Shown in pieces: positions 1 through 7,021 of a stretch of 64,000 bases of DNA (position 1 is its first letter; the number at the start of each line of letters is the position of its first letter). This DNA is from Pseudarthrobacter sp. GA104. GTDB lineage: Bacteria; Actinomycetota; Actinomycetes; Actinomycetales; Micrococcaceae. A program made the position numbers and the translations under genes. The DNA lies in assembly GCF_009741265.1 (NCBI RefSeq), contig NZ_WOWL01000001.1, positions 4,154,001 to 4,218,000 on the forward strand. Direction: 5' to 3'. Below the pieces are notes generated by a model, which ran no database searches, was not told the DNA's origin, and saw only the letters and a list, made by a program, of their open reading frames with translations.

Positions 1-591
1 CTCATCCCGGGCGGCGCCTTCCATATCGAAACCACCACCCTCCGGCCGGGGAAGACCATCGAACTCCTCCAGGCGGAACTGGTGGCCGGCGGGCGGACTG
101 CCATTCGCGCCACCGCCTGGCGGCTGGTCACCAGCGATACCACCGAAGTGGCGGCCATCGAAGACAACCCGATTCCCGGACCGGAGGACTGCAAGCCATA
201 CGACGGCGCGTCCGTCTGGCCGGGCGGCTACATCCGCTCCCTTGAAATGAGGGTGGCGGAAGGGCACCGGCCGGGCGCCGGAAAGGTCTGGCTCCGGACA
301 GACCACCCCCTGACGGACCGTGGCGACAGCGGCGACCTTGCCCGGCTCATGGGGCTCGTGGACACCGCCAACGGTATTGCGGCCCGGGTCCCCCCGGGCA
401 AGGACAGTTATGCCTTCCCCAACCTGGACCTCCAGATCCACATGTACCGCCGCCCCGAGGGGGAATGGCTGGGCCTGGACAATGCTGTGTCGTTCGGCGG
501 AGACGGGATTGGCCTGACATCCACCGTGCTGCACGACCTCCAGGGTCCGTTCGGGCGTGCCGAGCAGATTCTCACCATCCGCAGAACCTGA
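1..591 (+). CDS. Thioesterase-superfamily protein, 5' end outside window
   Basis: The reading frame is open from base 1 with no stop, so the gene begins upstream; the GTG at 82 is only an internal valine codon. About 196 residues are visible. The C-terminal part (WLGLDNAVSFGGDGIGL, then LHDLQGPFGRAEQ) reads like the second hotdog half of actinobacterial acyl-CoA thioesterase-like proteins, which hydrolyse acyl-CoA esters in the cytoplasm. The catalytic residues of the first half are not in the window, so substrate and activity cannot be judged. The next gene starts 127 bases downstream behind its own regulatory region. Confidence 0.65.
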   Translation, partial: LIPGGAFHIETTTLRPGKTIELLQAELVAGGRTAIRATAWRLVTSDTTEVAAIEDNPIPGPEDCKPYDGASVWPGGYIRSLEMRVAEGHRPGAGKVWLRTDHPLTDRGDSGDLARLMGLVDTANGIAARVPPGKDSYAFPNLDLQIHMYRRPEGEWLGLDNAVSFGGDGIGLTSTVLHDLQGPFGRAEQILTIRRT

Positions 592-670
592 CATTGCGCG
601 CGGATTTCGGCCGCAGAGGCCGAAGCCGCGCGCTCATGAAATCTCCCCTGCCCCTAGCTCCGAGCCTGTG

Positions 671-700
671 TCGTTGAGTATCGTTGTATATCGTTCAGGA
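671..700 (+). promoter_or_regulatory. Three helically phased TCGTT repeats upstream of the PadR gene
   Basis: TCGTT occurs at 671, 681 and 691, exactly 10 bases apart, in the units tcgttgagta, tcgttgtata and tcgttcagga. The array ends about 19 bases before the ATG of the PadR-family gene and includes the AT-rich stretch that would serve as its -10 region. PadR proteins often repress their own promoters, so this is a candidate autoregulatory site; that role is inference. Confidence 0.4.
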
Positions 701-718
701 TTCACAAGGGAGAACATC

Positions 719-1261
719 ATGCGTGGTTCATATCAATCCGGCGGATTCGGCGGGACCAACATCGATGGCATGTGGCAGGCCGTCGAGGAACTGCGTTCCC
801 GGTTCGAAAAGCGCGCAGGAACCCGCGCCGGCAAAGGCGAGGTCCGCGCCGCCGTGCTGGCCCTCCTGGCGGAGCGGCCCATGCACGGCTACCAGATCAT
901 CCGCGAAATCGAGGAGCGCAGCAACGGCAGCTGGAAGCCAAGCGCCGGCTCGGTCTACCCCACGCTGCAGCTGCTCGCGGACGAGGGGACCATCCGCGCG
1001 GAAGAGTCCAACAGCCGCAAGATCTATTCGCTGACAGAGGCCGGCCGTGAGGAAGTGGCCAACGACCATGCCGCGGCGGCCCCCTGGGAATCAGCGGGTT
1101 CCCAGGCCGGCGGGTTTACGGCCCTGCCCAAGGCCGGTGTGGAATTGGCCCAGGCTGCAGCCCAGGTTGGCCGCACGGGTTCACCGGAGCAGGTGCGGCA
1201 GGCCGTGGCAGTGCTCGATGAGGCGCGGCGCCGGATCTATTCGATCCTCGCCCAGGACTGA
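719..1261 (+). CDS. PadR-family transcriptional regulator
   Basis: A 180-residue cytoplasmic DNA-binding protein. Residues about 40-115 form the PadR winged helix: AVLALLAERPMHGYQII, then SAGSVYPTLQLLADEG and a wing ending IYSLTEAGRE. The helical C-terminus would be the dimerisation arm. The first 40 residues are Gly/Ser and charged residues, as in actinobacterial PadR proteins with a flexible leader. The ATG at 719 is preceded by AAGGGAG at ribosome-binding distance; longer in-frame extensions run into the phased repeats and are less likely. The UbiB-like kinase gene starts 5 bases after the stop, so the two are probably cotranscribed and the kinase may be a target. The ligand is unknown. 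Confidence 0.85.
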   Translation: MRGSYQSGGFGGTNIDGMWQAVEELRSRFEKRAGTRAGKGEVRAAVLALLAERPMHGYQIIREIEERSNGSWKPSAGSVYPTLQLLADEGTIRAEESNSRKIYSLTEAGREEVANDHAAAAPWESAGSQAGGFTALPKAGVELAQAAAQVGRTGSPEQVRQAVAVLDEARRRIYSILAQD

Positions 1262-1266
1262 CGCGG

Positions 1267-2979
1267 GTGGCGTTCGTCCGCCGGGACCGCCCTGCCCGGG
1301 TACCCGGCGCCGGAGGCACCCGCGCCCGCTACCGCCGCATCCTTCGCTTTGCCGCGTGGAACCTGGCTGTGACGTGGTGGTTTGAGCTCTTCCTCCCGCG
1401 GATCGGACTTGCGCGCATCGCCGGGCGGACACGTTCGAAGAGAATGCAGGGCTTCGCCCGGAACTTCCACCTGATGGCAGTGGAACTGGGCGGCCTGATG
1501 ATCAAGGTGGGGCAGTTCCTGTCCTCCAGGCTCGACGTCCTTCCGCCCGAGATCACCAGGGAGCTTGAGGGGCTGCAGGACGAAGTCCCTCCGGTTCCGT
1601 TTCCCGCGATCCGCGCCCTTGCGGAGAAGGAACTGGGCGCCCGGCTTGAGCAGGTGTTCGCCTTCGTCGAGGAGGTGCCGGTCGCGGCCGCCTCGCTGGG
1701 CCAGGCGCACCGCGCCCGCCTCCTGCCCGCCGACGCCGCCGACACCGGGCTCAGCAACGTGGTCCTGAAGGTGCAGCGTCCGGGCATCGACGGGATTGTC
1801 GACGTCGACCTGGCGGCCCTGCGCAAGGTGGGAGGGTGGCTCAGCCGCATCCGCCTGGTTTCCAGCCGTGCGGACGTCCCGGCGCTGGTCGAGGAGTTCG
1901 CGCAGACGAGTTTCGAGGAGATCGACTACCTGCACGAGGCGGCAAATGCCGAGCGCTTCGAGGCCGCGTTTGCAGCTGATGACAGGGTCGGCGTGCCGCG
2001 CGTCGCGTGGGAGCGGACCACCCGGCGCGTCCTTACCCTTGAAGATGTCACGGCCATCAAGATCACGGAGGCCGGAGCCCTTCGCGCCGCCGGCATCGAT
2101 CCGGCCGAAGTGGCCCCGGTGTTCGCGTCCGTTATGTTCGACCAGTTGTTCACCACCGGGTTCTTCCACGCGGATCCGCACCCGGGCAACATCTTCGTCA
2201 CTCCTGTTTCCGCCGGCTCGGGGGGACATCCGTGGAAACTGACGTTCATCGACTTCGGCATGATGGGCGAGGTCACCGACTCCACGCGCAGCGGGCTGAG
2301 GAAGCTGCTGATTGCGGCCGCCGCGCGTGACGGCAAGGGGCTGGTGGCGGCGATCAACGACGTCGGCGTGCTGGCGCCGTCGGCGGACATCATGGAGCTG
2401 GAAAGGGCCATGACGCACCTCTTCGCCCGCTTCGGCGGGATGGGGTTTGCCGAGCTTCGTGAAGTGGATCCCAAGGAGTTCCGCGATTTCGGCGTGGAAT
2501 TCGGGGACGTTATCCGCTCTTTGCCGTTCCAGTTCCCGGAGAACTTCCTGCTGATCATCCGGGCGATGTCACTGACGTCCGGTGTCTGCAGCTCGCTTGA
2601 TGAACGCTTCAACCTGTGGGACTCGGTGGAACCGTATGCGGCCCGGCTGCTGCGGGACGAGCGCGGCAACCTCGTGCAGGACGTGGTTCAGCAGGCCCTC
2701 GACGCCGCGGCGATCGCCCTGCGCCTGCCCAAACGCCTGGAGGCACTGGCCGGCCGCCTCGAGGAGGGGTCGCTTGCGGTGGCTAATCCCCGCATTGAGC
2801 GGCAGCTCGCCCGGCTGGACCGCAGGGCCCGGCGGTCGGCGTCGGCCCTTGTTTTTGCGGCCCTGCTCATTGCCGGCGCCGTGGTGCGGGCAGACGACCT
2901 TGTCCTGGGCAGCGTCCTCATGGCCGGGTCCGTGGTCCCGCTGCTGCACGGGCTGTGGGCGGGCCGCCGCGGCCCGTGA
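1267..2979 (+). CDS. ABC1/AarF/UbiB-family atypical kinase
   Basis: A 570-residue ABC1-family protein. Family motifs appear in order: KxGQ at 80-83 (the KxGQ loop that replaces the P-loop), Ala-rich AAASLGQ at 140-146, catalytic lysine in VVLKVQRPG near 168, HADPHPGN at 301-308 and the metal-binding DFG at 329-331. The C-terminus has two hydrophobic segments (about 530-565), indicating membrane attachment. In proteobacteria and mitochondria the family supports quinone biosynthesis through ATPase activity; actinobacteria generally use menaquinone, so the role here is uncertain. The GTG start lies 5 bases downstream of the PadR gene, suggesting an operon. Length is normal for the family. Confidence 0.85.
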   Translation: MAFVRRDRPARVPGAGGTRARYRRILRFAAWNLAVTWWFELFLPRIGLARIAGRTRSKRMQGFARNFHLMAVELGGLMIKVGQFLSSRLDVLPPEITRELEGLQDEVPPVPFPAIRALAEKELGARLEQVFAFVEEVPVAAASLGQAHRARLLPADAADTGLSNVVLKVQRPGIDGIVDVDLAALRKVGGWLSRIRLVSSRADVPALVEEFAQTSFEEIDYLHEAANAERFEAAFAADDRVGVPRVAWERTTRRVLTLEDVTAIKITEAGALRAAGIDPAEVAPVFASVMFDQLFTTGFFHADPHPGNIFVTPVSAGSGGHPWKLTFIDFGMMGEVTDSTRSGLRKLLIAAAARDGKGLVAAINDVGVLAPSADIMELERAMTHLFARFGGMGFAELREVDPKEFRDFGVEFGDVIRSLPFQFPENFLLIIRAMSLTSGVCSSLDERFNLWDSVEPYAARLLRDERGNLVQDVVQQALDAAAIALRLPKRLEALAGRLEEGSLAVANPRIERQLARLDRRARRSASALVFAALLIAGAVVRADDLVLGSVLMAGSVVPLLHGLWAGRRGP

Positions 2980-2990
2980 CCGCGTCAGCG

Positions 2991-3383
2991 TCAGGCGCGT
3001 CCCTGGAATACAAGCCAGCCGGCAACCGTGGACAGCCCGGTGAGTACGGCGCCCCACAGCATGTCCACCACGATCAGCTGCAGCGGCCACACCTTCAGGG
3101 TGGCGGCATTGGTGAGGTCGTAGGTGGCGTAGGCGAAGGCGCCCAATGCCGCGCCGTAACCCAGGGCAGTGAGCCAGCTGCCGCCGTCGAGGGCAGGCCG
3201 GAGGGCGAAAAACACAATCCCGGCGATGTAAATGACATAGAAGGCGACGGCGTAACCTAGGTGTGGTTTATCCGCCAGCAGCTCGCCGATGTGGCTGCGG
3301 TAAAAGGGATTCATCAGCTTGAGCCAGACGGCGTCAATCGCCGCGAAGGCGGCGGCGACCACCAGGAACTGCAATATGACCAT
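2991..3383 (-). CDS. DUF2177-family membrane protein
   Basis: A 130-residue integral membrane protein with four predicted transmembrane segments (MVILQFLVVAAAFAAIDAVW; then YAVAFYVIYIAGIVFF; LGYGAALGAFAYATYDL; MLWGAVLTGLSTVAGWLVF). The ATYDLTN motif and the overall pattern match DUF2177, whose function is unknown. The start MVILQF is chosen because it opens directly at the first transmembrane helix; MLLCSP, four codons upstream, is an alternative. The divergent lipoate ligase-like gene begins only 16 bases away, so its promoter must overlap coding sequence or the mRNA must be nearly leaderless. It is convergent with the kinase gene. Confidence 0.8.
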   Translation of the reverse strand: MVILQFLVVAAAFAAIDAVWLKLMNPFYRSHIGELLADKPHLGYAVAFYVIYIAGIVFFALRPALDGGSWLTALGYGAALGAFAYATYDLTNAATLKVWPLQLIVVDMLWGAVLTGLSTVAGWLVFQGRA

Positions 3384-3399
3384 AGGGGAGCATAGCAAC

Positions 3400-4149
3400 A
3401 TGTACGACGACGGCCCGGGGCCCCGCACGCTAACCGTTGTGCGGCAGGAAAAGTCGCTGGGCGCGGGCCGTGACCTGGAGCTCGGCCTGGAACTCCTGGC
3501 ACGGGTGAAGAAGGGGGACATTGGCCCCACGCTCCGGCTTTACCGGCCTGCGCCCACCGTGGCCTTCGGCCAGCGTGACACCCGGTTGCCGGGCTTTGAG
3601 GCGGCTGCCCGGGCGTGCAGGGCCAACGGCTTCGAGCCCCTGGTCCGCCGGGCAGGGGGGCGGGCGGCCGCCTACCACGAGGGGACCCTGGTGGTGGACC
3701 ACCTTCAACCGGACGCCGACGCCATCGCAGGCTCCAAAACCAGGTTCGGTTACTTTGGGGAGCTGTTTGCGGAGGTACTGCGCAGCGTCGGCGTTCAGGC
3801 GGCCGTGGGCGAGATTCCGGGCGAATACTGCCCCGGCGAGTTCAGCGTGCACGGAACCGACCCGACTGACGGCGGCCACCAGGTGAAGCTGGTGGGCACG
3901 GCGCAACGCGTAGTGGCCGGCGGCTGGCTCTTCAGTTCCGTCATTGTGGTGGAAAACTCTGCGCCCATCCGCAAGGTGCTGACCGACAGCTATGCCGCCC
4001 TGGGGCTGGACTGGAACCCCGCCACGGCAGGTGCGGTCGAAGACCTGGTCCCTGGCGTGGACGTTGCCGCGGTGGAAAATGCCTTGCTTGCCGCCTACGC
4101 GGGCCATGCCGTCCTGAAGGCCGCTTCCTTCAGCAGCCTGGGGGCATGA
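3400..4149 (+). CDS. Lipoate-protein ligase A-like (BPL/LPL) family protein
   Basis: A 249-residue protein with the biotin/lipoate ligase catalytic fold. RRAGGRAA at 83-90 is the Arg-rich lipoyl-AMP binding loop, and the lysine of VKLVGTAQR (K163) matches the conserved catalytic lysine. It lacks a clear accessory C-terminal domain, so it may be an octanoyl/lipoyl transferase-like paralogue. The ATG at 3400 follows AGGGGAG at 3384-3390; an in-frame ATG at 3376 is possible but would overlap the divergent gene. No lipoyl-dependent complex genes are nearby, so the acceptor protein is unknown. It converges with the mycoredoxin gene. Confidence 0.8.
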   Translation: MYDDGPGPRTLTVVRQEKSLGAGRDLELGLELLARVKKGDIGPTLRLYRPAPTVAFGQRDTRLPGFEAAARACRANGFEPLVRRAGGRAAAYHEGTLVVDHLQPDADAIAGSKTRFGYFGELFAEVLRSVGVQAAVGEIPGEYCPGEFSVHGTDPTDGGHQVKLVGTAQRVVAGGWLFSSVIVVENSAPIRKVLTDSYAALGLDWNPATAGAVEDLVPGVDVAAVENALLAAYAGHAVLKAASFSSLGA

Positions 4150-4170
4150 CCCGCGCGATGGCGTTAACGC

Positions 4171-4428
4171 CTAGGCTGCGAGGCGGGTCTTGACCTCGGC
4201 TGCGGACGGATTCGTGGCCGCGGTGCCGTCCGGGAAGAGGACGGTGGGTACCGTGCGGTTGCCCCCGTTAAGCTGCTCCACGAGTTCGGCAGTGCCTTCC
4301 ACTTCCTCGATGTTGATCTCGGTGTAGCCGATGCCCTGGGCATCCAGCTGCTTCTTCAGCCGGTTGCAGTAGCCGCACCAGGTAGTGGAAAACATGGTGA
4401 TGGTGCCGGAGTCGGGAGTGAAGTCCAC
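4171..4428 (-). CDS. Mycoredoxin-like glutaredoxin-family protein
   Basis: An 85-residue thioredoxin-fold oxidoreductase. The active site WCGYC (C18, C21) and the cis-proline motif TVPT are typical of mycoredoxin-1, which uses mycothiol rather than glutathione to reduce mixed disulfides in actinobacteria. The GTG at 4428 is chosen because AGGAGAG lies 5 bases upstream and the resulting length equals that of known mycoredoxins; longer in-frame starts upstream add unconserved Arg-rich sequence. Role in cytoplasmic redox repair is inferred from family membership. The gene is divergent from the SRAP gene across about 140 bases that must contain both promoters. Confidence 0.85.
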   Translation of the reverse strand: MDFTPDSGTITMFSTTWCGYCNRLKKQLDAQGIGYTEINIEEVEGTAELVEQLNGGNRTVPTVLFPDGTAATNPSAAEVKTRLAA

Positions 4429-4567
4429 GGAGCTCTCCTCTGTGTCGTTGACGGTTTCGTTCCTGACAACGGTAACGCGGCGGTGCCTATTCCCGGCCAA
4501 CAGAGGCCGCGGGTCGTTCATATGTCCTTCGGATGACACCATCTGGCGCCGGTGGCATGCTGGAGCC

Positions 4568-5329
4568 ATGTGTGGACGCTATGTCATGGCCCGTGCCGTG
4601 GGGGACCTCCTGGCCGAGTTCGACGCCGAACTGGAGGACGAGGTGAACATTCCTCCGTCGTGGAATGTCGCCCCGACGGACGGCGTTCCCATCGTCCTTG
4701 AACGCCTGGTGGATGACGGGCCGGCTGCCAGGCAGGTGCGCCAGCTCCATGTTGCCCGGTGGGGGCTGGTCCCGTCCTGGGCCAAGGACCCGGGCATCGG
4801 CTCGCGGATGATCAACGCACGCAGTGAGTCCGTGCTTGAGAAGCCGGCGTTCCGCAAGGCCGCCAGGTCGCGCCGCTGCGCGGTCCCGGCAGATGGATAC
4901 TACGAATGGAAGCAGGGGCCGGGAAAGTCGAAGCAGCCGTACTATGTCCATCCGGACGGGGGTAAGGGCCTGGTCTTCGCAGGGCTCTATGAGTGGTGGA
5001 AGGATCCCGCGTGGCCGGCGGGGGAGCCGGGCGGCTGGATGCTCTCCACGGCCATCCTGACCACTGACACCCCGCCGCCCGGCAGCGAGTCAACGGTGTT
5101 TGGAAAACTGACGGCCCTGCATGACCGCGTGCCGCTGCCGATGGACAAAGCAACGATGCGGGCATGGCTCGACCCAGCCGCGGACGACGCCGCCGGCCTG
5201 GTGGACCTGGTGCGGGCGGGGGTCAAGGACGTGGCGGCGGACTGGCGCGTGGACTCTGTGGGAAAAGAAGTCGGCAACGTCCGGAACAACGGGCCGGAAC
5301 TCATCCGGCCCGTGGAGGCCCTCTTCTAG
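4568..5329 (+). CDS. SRAP-domain abasic-site protein (YedK/HMCES family)
   Basis: A 253-residue SOS-response-associated peptidase family protein. The order MCGRY (Cys2), N83 in MINARSES, E113 in YYEWK and H185 in ALHDRVPL reproduces the four active-site residues of YedK/HMCES. These proteins form a thiazolidine crosslink with abasic sites in single-stranded DNA through the N-terminal cysteine, after removal of Met1. The start is therefore fixed by the need for Cys at position 2. CATGCT lies 6 bases before the ATG, the same geometry as leaderless genes elsewhere in this window, although GGAG at 4562 could serve as a ribosome-binding site. It is convergent with the glyoxalase-fold gene. Confidence 0.9.
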   Translation: MCGRYVMARAVGDLLAEFDAELEDEVNIPPSWNVAPTDGVPIVLERLVDDGPAARQVRQLHVARWGLVPSWAKDPGIGSRMINARSESVLEKPAFRKAARSRRCAVPADGYYEWKQGPGKSKQPYYVHPDGGKGLVFAGLYEWWKDPAWPAGEPGGWMLSTAILTTDTPPPGSESTVFGKLTALHDRVPLPMDKATMRAWLDPAADDAAGLVDLVRAGVKDVAADWRVDSVGKEVGNVRNNGPELIRPVEALF

Positions 5330-5356
5330 CAGTCCGTCGCGGACCCGCGGCAAGCG

Positions 5357-5779
5357 CTACACGGTGACCGCGCCGTCGTCGTCCACTCTCCAGGCGGGGT
5401 TGTAGGCAACCTCCCACCGGAAGCCGTCCGGATCGGCGAAGTATCCGCTGTACCCGCCCCACGGCTGGGTGATGGGCTCCGCGATGATGGCAGCCCCCGC
5501 CGCGGCCGCTTCTTCCATGACCCGGTCCACGTCCTCAGTGGACGGAAGGTTGTGGCTAAGCGTGATGCAGGGAACCGGACCGGGCGGACTGACGCCGGCG
5601 TCAGCCTGCATCTGGCGCACGTCCCACAGGGACAGCACCAAACCGTGGTTCACCTGGATGAACACAACATCACCCTCAAGTTCACGGTGGACCGGCCAGC
5701 CAAGGCCGTCCACATAGAACGCGCGGGAGGCGGAAACGCTGCGGACACCTAGTGAGATGAAGTCGACTCTGGGCTGCAT
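5357..5779 (-). CDS. VOC-superfamily (glyoxalase/bleomycin-resistance fold) protein
   Basis: A 140-residue protein with one vicinal-oxygen-chelate module. It opens with VDFISLGVRSVSASRAFYVDGLGW and ends YSGYFADPDGFRWEVAYNP, the paired strands of the glyoxalase fold; the DPDGFRWE glutamate is the usual metal-ligand position. Such proteins are diverse metal-dependent isomerases, dioxygenases or ligand binders, and the sequence does not fix which. It is convergent with SRAP (27 bases) and divergent from chorismate mutase, with starts only 19 bases apart. Confidence 0.8.
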   Translation of the reverse strand: MQPRVDFISLGVRSVSASRAFYVDGLGWPVHRELEGDVVFIQVNHGLVLSLWDVRQMQADAGVSPPGPVPCITLSHNLPSTEDVDRVMEEAAAAGAAIIAEPITQPWGGYSGYFADPDGFRWEVAYNPAWRVDDDGAVTV

Positions 5780-5798
5780 GCTTCGATACTGTCAGACG

Positions 5799-6119
5799 AT
5801 GGCGACAATTCAAGGAAATGATCGAGATGCTTTGGCCGACAAGGAACAGCTCGCTGCGGTCCGCATTGCTGTCGACGAGGTGGATGAGCAGATTGTCACC
5901 CTCATCGCCCGCCGGGAACGGCTGATCCGGATTGCCGGAACCCTCAAGGGTGATGACGCCGAGGTCCGTGCGCCCGGGCGCGTGGAACGGATCATTGAGC
6001 ATGTCCGCTCGGCAGCCGAGAAAAAAGACATCGACCCGGACATTGTGGAGTCCACGTACCGGGCAATGATCTCCGGCTTCATCGAACTGGAAATGCGGGT
6101 CCACAAAGGGAACAGCTGA
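5799..6119 (+). CDS. Chorismate mutase, AroQ-type
   Basis: A 106-residue all-helical chorismate mutase that would convert chorismate to prephenate for Phe and Tyr synthesis. Family features are LAAVRIAVDEVDEQIVTLIA, the ARRERLIRIAGTLK basic stretch lining the active site, and the C-terminal YRAMISGFIELEM helix. Length fits the stand-alone AroQ class. The ATG at 5799 sits 8 bases after GATACT (5785-5790), a -10-like hexamer, so a leaderless or near-leaderless transcript is possible. The shikimate genes lie 43 kb away, so this gene is not in their operon. It converges with a hypothetical gene. Confidence 0.85.
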   Translation: MATIQGNDRDALADKEQLAAVRIAVDEVDEQIVTLIARRERLIRIAGTLKGDDAEVRAPGRVERIIEHVRSAAEKKDIDPDIVESTYRAMISGFIELEMRVHKGNS

Positions 6120-6138
6120 ACTGCCCGCAAGCCCTTGT

Positions 6139-6528
6139 TTAGAGGTGTTCCTCCACGGGGACGCCGTGCTGGAATTCCCTGCCCTCGGCCTCGCTGAAGG
6201 CTGACATGACATGCCCCTTGCCAAGGCCGTTCAAGGCCGCCAGGGGAAAGCTGCCCGTAATGGTGCTGTCGGAGTGGGTCACACCGGACAGGTCGTAGTC
6301 TTCTTCGACTCCCTGTTCACGGTTGAATGAATAAAAGGCAATCGCCTCCCCGTTCATGAACTCAATGCATAGCCGCCGTTGTGTTGAATAGTCCGGAGTA
6401 GCCCCTACCAGACCTACCACGTAAGCACCGGACGCCGGGATGGTGCCGTCTATATTGAACGTGGCCACCACGGTGGAGTCCTGGGTTGAGATGCTTGCCT
6501 GCTTAAGAAGTGCGTCTTGGGTGCTCAT
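6139..6528 (-). CDS. Hypothetical protein, predicted beta-rich
   Basis: A 129-residue protein I do not recognise. It has no signal peptide or membrane segment. The sequence alternates short hydrophobic stretches (VVATFNIDGTI, GAYVVGLVG, RRLCIEFMNGEAIAFYSF) that suggest beta strands, and ends with acidic EEHL. The ATG at 6528 follows AGGATGG. It sits between the convergent chorismate mutase gene and the LexA-box-controlled unit, with which it shares the divergent intergenic region, so the same operator could influence both sides. No function is proposed. Confidence 0.6.
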   Translation of the reverse strand: MSTQDALLKQASISTQDSTVVATFNIDGTIPASGAYVVGLVGATPDYSTQRRLCIEFMNGEAIAFYSFNREQGVEEDYDLSGVTHSDSTITGSFPLAALNGLGKGHVMSAFSEAEGREFQHGVPVEEHL

Positions 6529-6627
6529 GGCACCATCCTGCTCCCTGTCGATCGGTCCGTCCACCCTTGCGCGCCATTCTCCTCAGTCCTTCCCCTGAAC
6601 CTTCTTTGCGCACGTTCAGGGCAGGGG

Positions 6628-6664
6628 TAGACTGGGCTTATTCGAACAAGTATTCGAATAAGCC
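6628..6664 (+). promoter_or_regulatory. SOS promoter with LexA-like box
   Basis: TAGACT at 6628-6633 is a good -10 hexamer. Immediately downstream, 6635-6664 is an interrupted palindrome with perfect 12-base arms around a 6-base centre. Inside it, TCGAACAAGTATTCGA (6642-6657) matches the actinobacterial and Bacillus LexA consensus TCGAAC-N4-GTTCGA except at one base. The box would cover the transcription start, the usual position for LexA repression. The controlled genes, a DUF6504-like gene and dnaE2, are the kind of SOS mutagenesis genes expected. Confidence 0.75.
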
Positions 6665-6685
6665 AGATGAGATCCGGGAGGCGCC

Positions 6686-7021
6686 ATGGGCATGTTCAGC
6701 CAATCCGTGGACGTCGAGTGCACCGCCGACGGCGAACCGCAGCGCCTGCTGTGGGCAGGACGTTCCTATGCTGTTTGTGCTGAACCGGTGCGCTGGTACG
6801 AACGCCGGCAATGGTGGGCGGAAGAAAGCCGCGCTCCGCTTGGCAGCGGCCGCGGACTGGTGGACCACGAAATCTGGCGGGTCCAGGTGCGGCCTGACCA
6901 CCCTGTCCGTGGAGTCCAGGAGCCGGAAGAAACCCTGACGCTTGACCTCACCAGGCATATCCAAAGCGGCCGCTGGCGGCTGCTGCGCATCCATGACGCA
7001 CTCCGGCCCAGGACAGCATGA
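6686..7021 (+). CDS. DUF6504-like protein linked to dnaE2
   Basis: A 111-residue protein rich in Trp and Arg (WYERRQWWAEESRAP; HEIWRVQVRP; SGRWRLLRIHD). I recognise it as the small family found next to mutasome genes in actinobacteria; its biochemical role is not established. The ATG at 6686 follows GGGAGG. Its stop overlaps the dnaE2 start in the ATGA arrangement, so the two are translationally coupled, and the LexA-like box lies just upstream. No imuA or imuB homologue is adjacent, so partners, if any, are elsewhere. A role in DNA-damage-induced mutagenesis is inferred from context alone. Confidence 0.7.
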   Translation: MGMFSQSVDVECTADGEPQRLLWAGRSYAVCAEPVRWYERRQWWAEESRAPLGSGRGLVDHEIWRVQVRPDHPVRGVQEPEETLTLDLTRHIQSGRWRLLRIHDALRPRTA

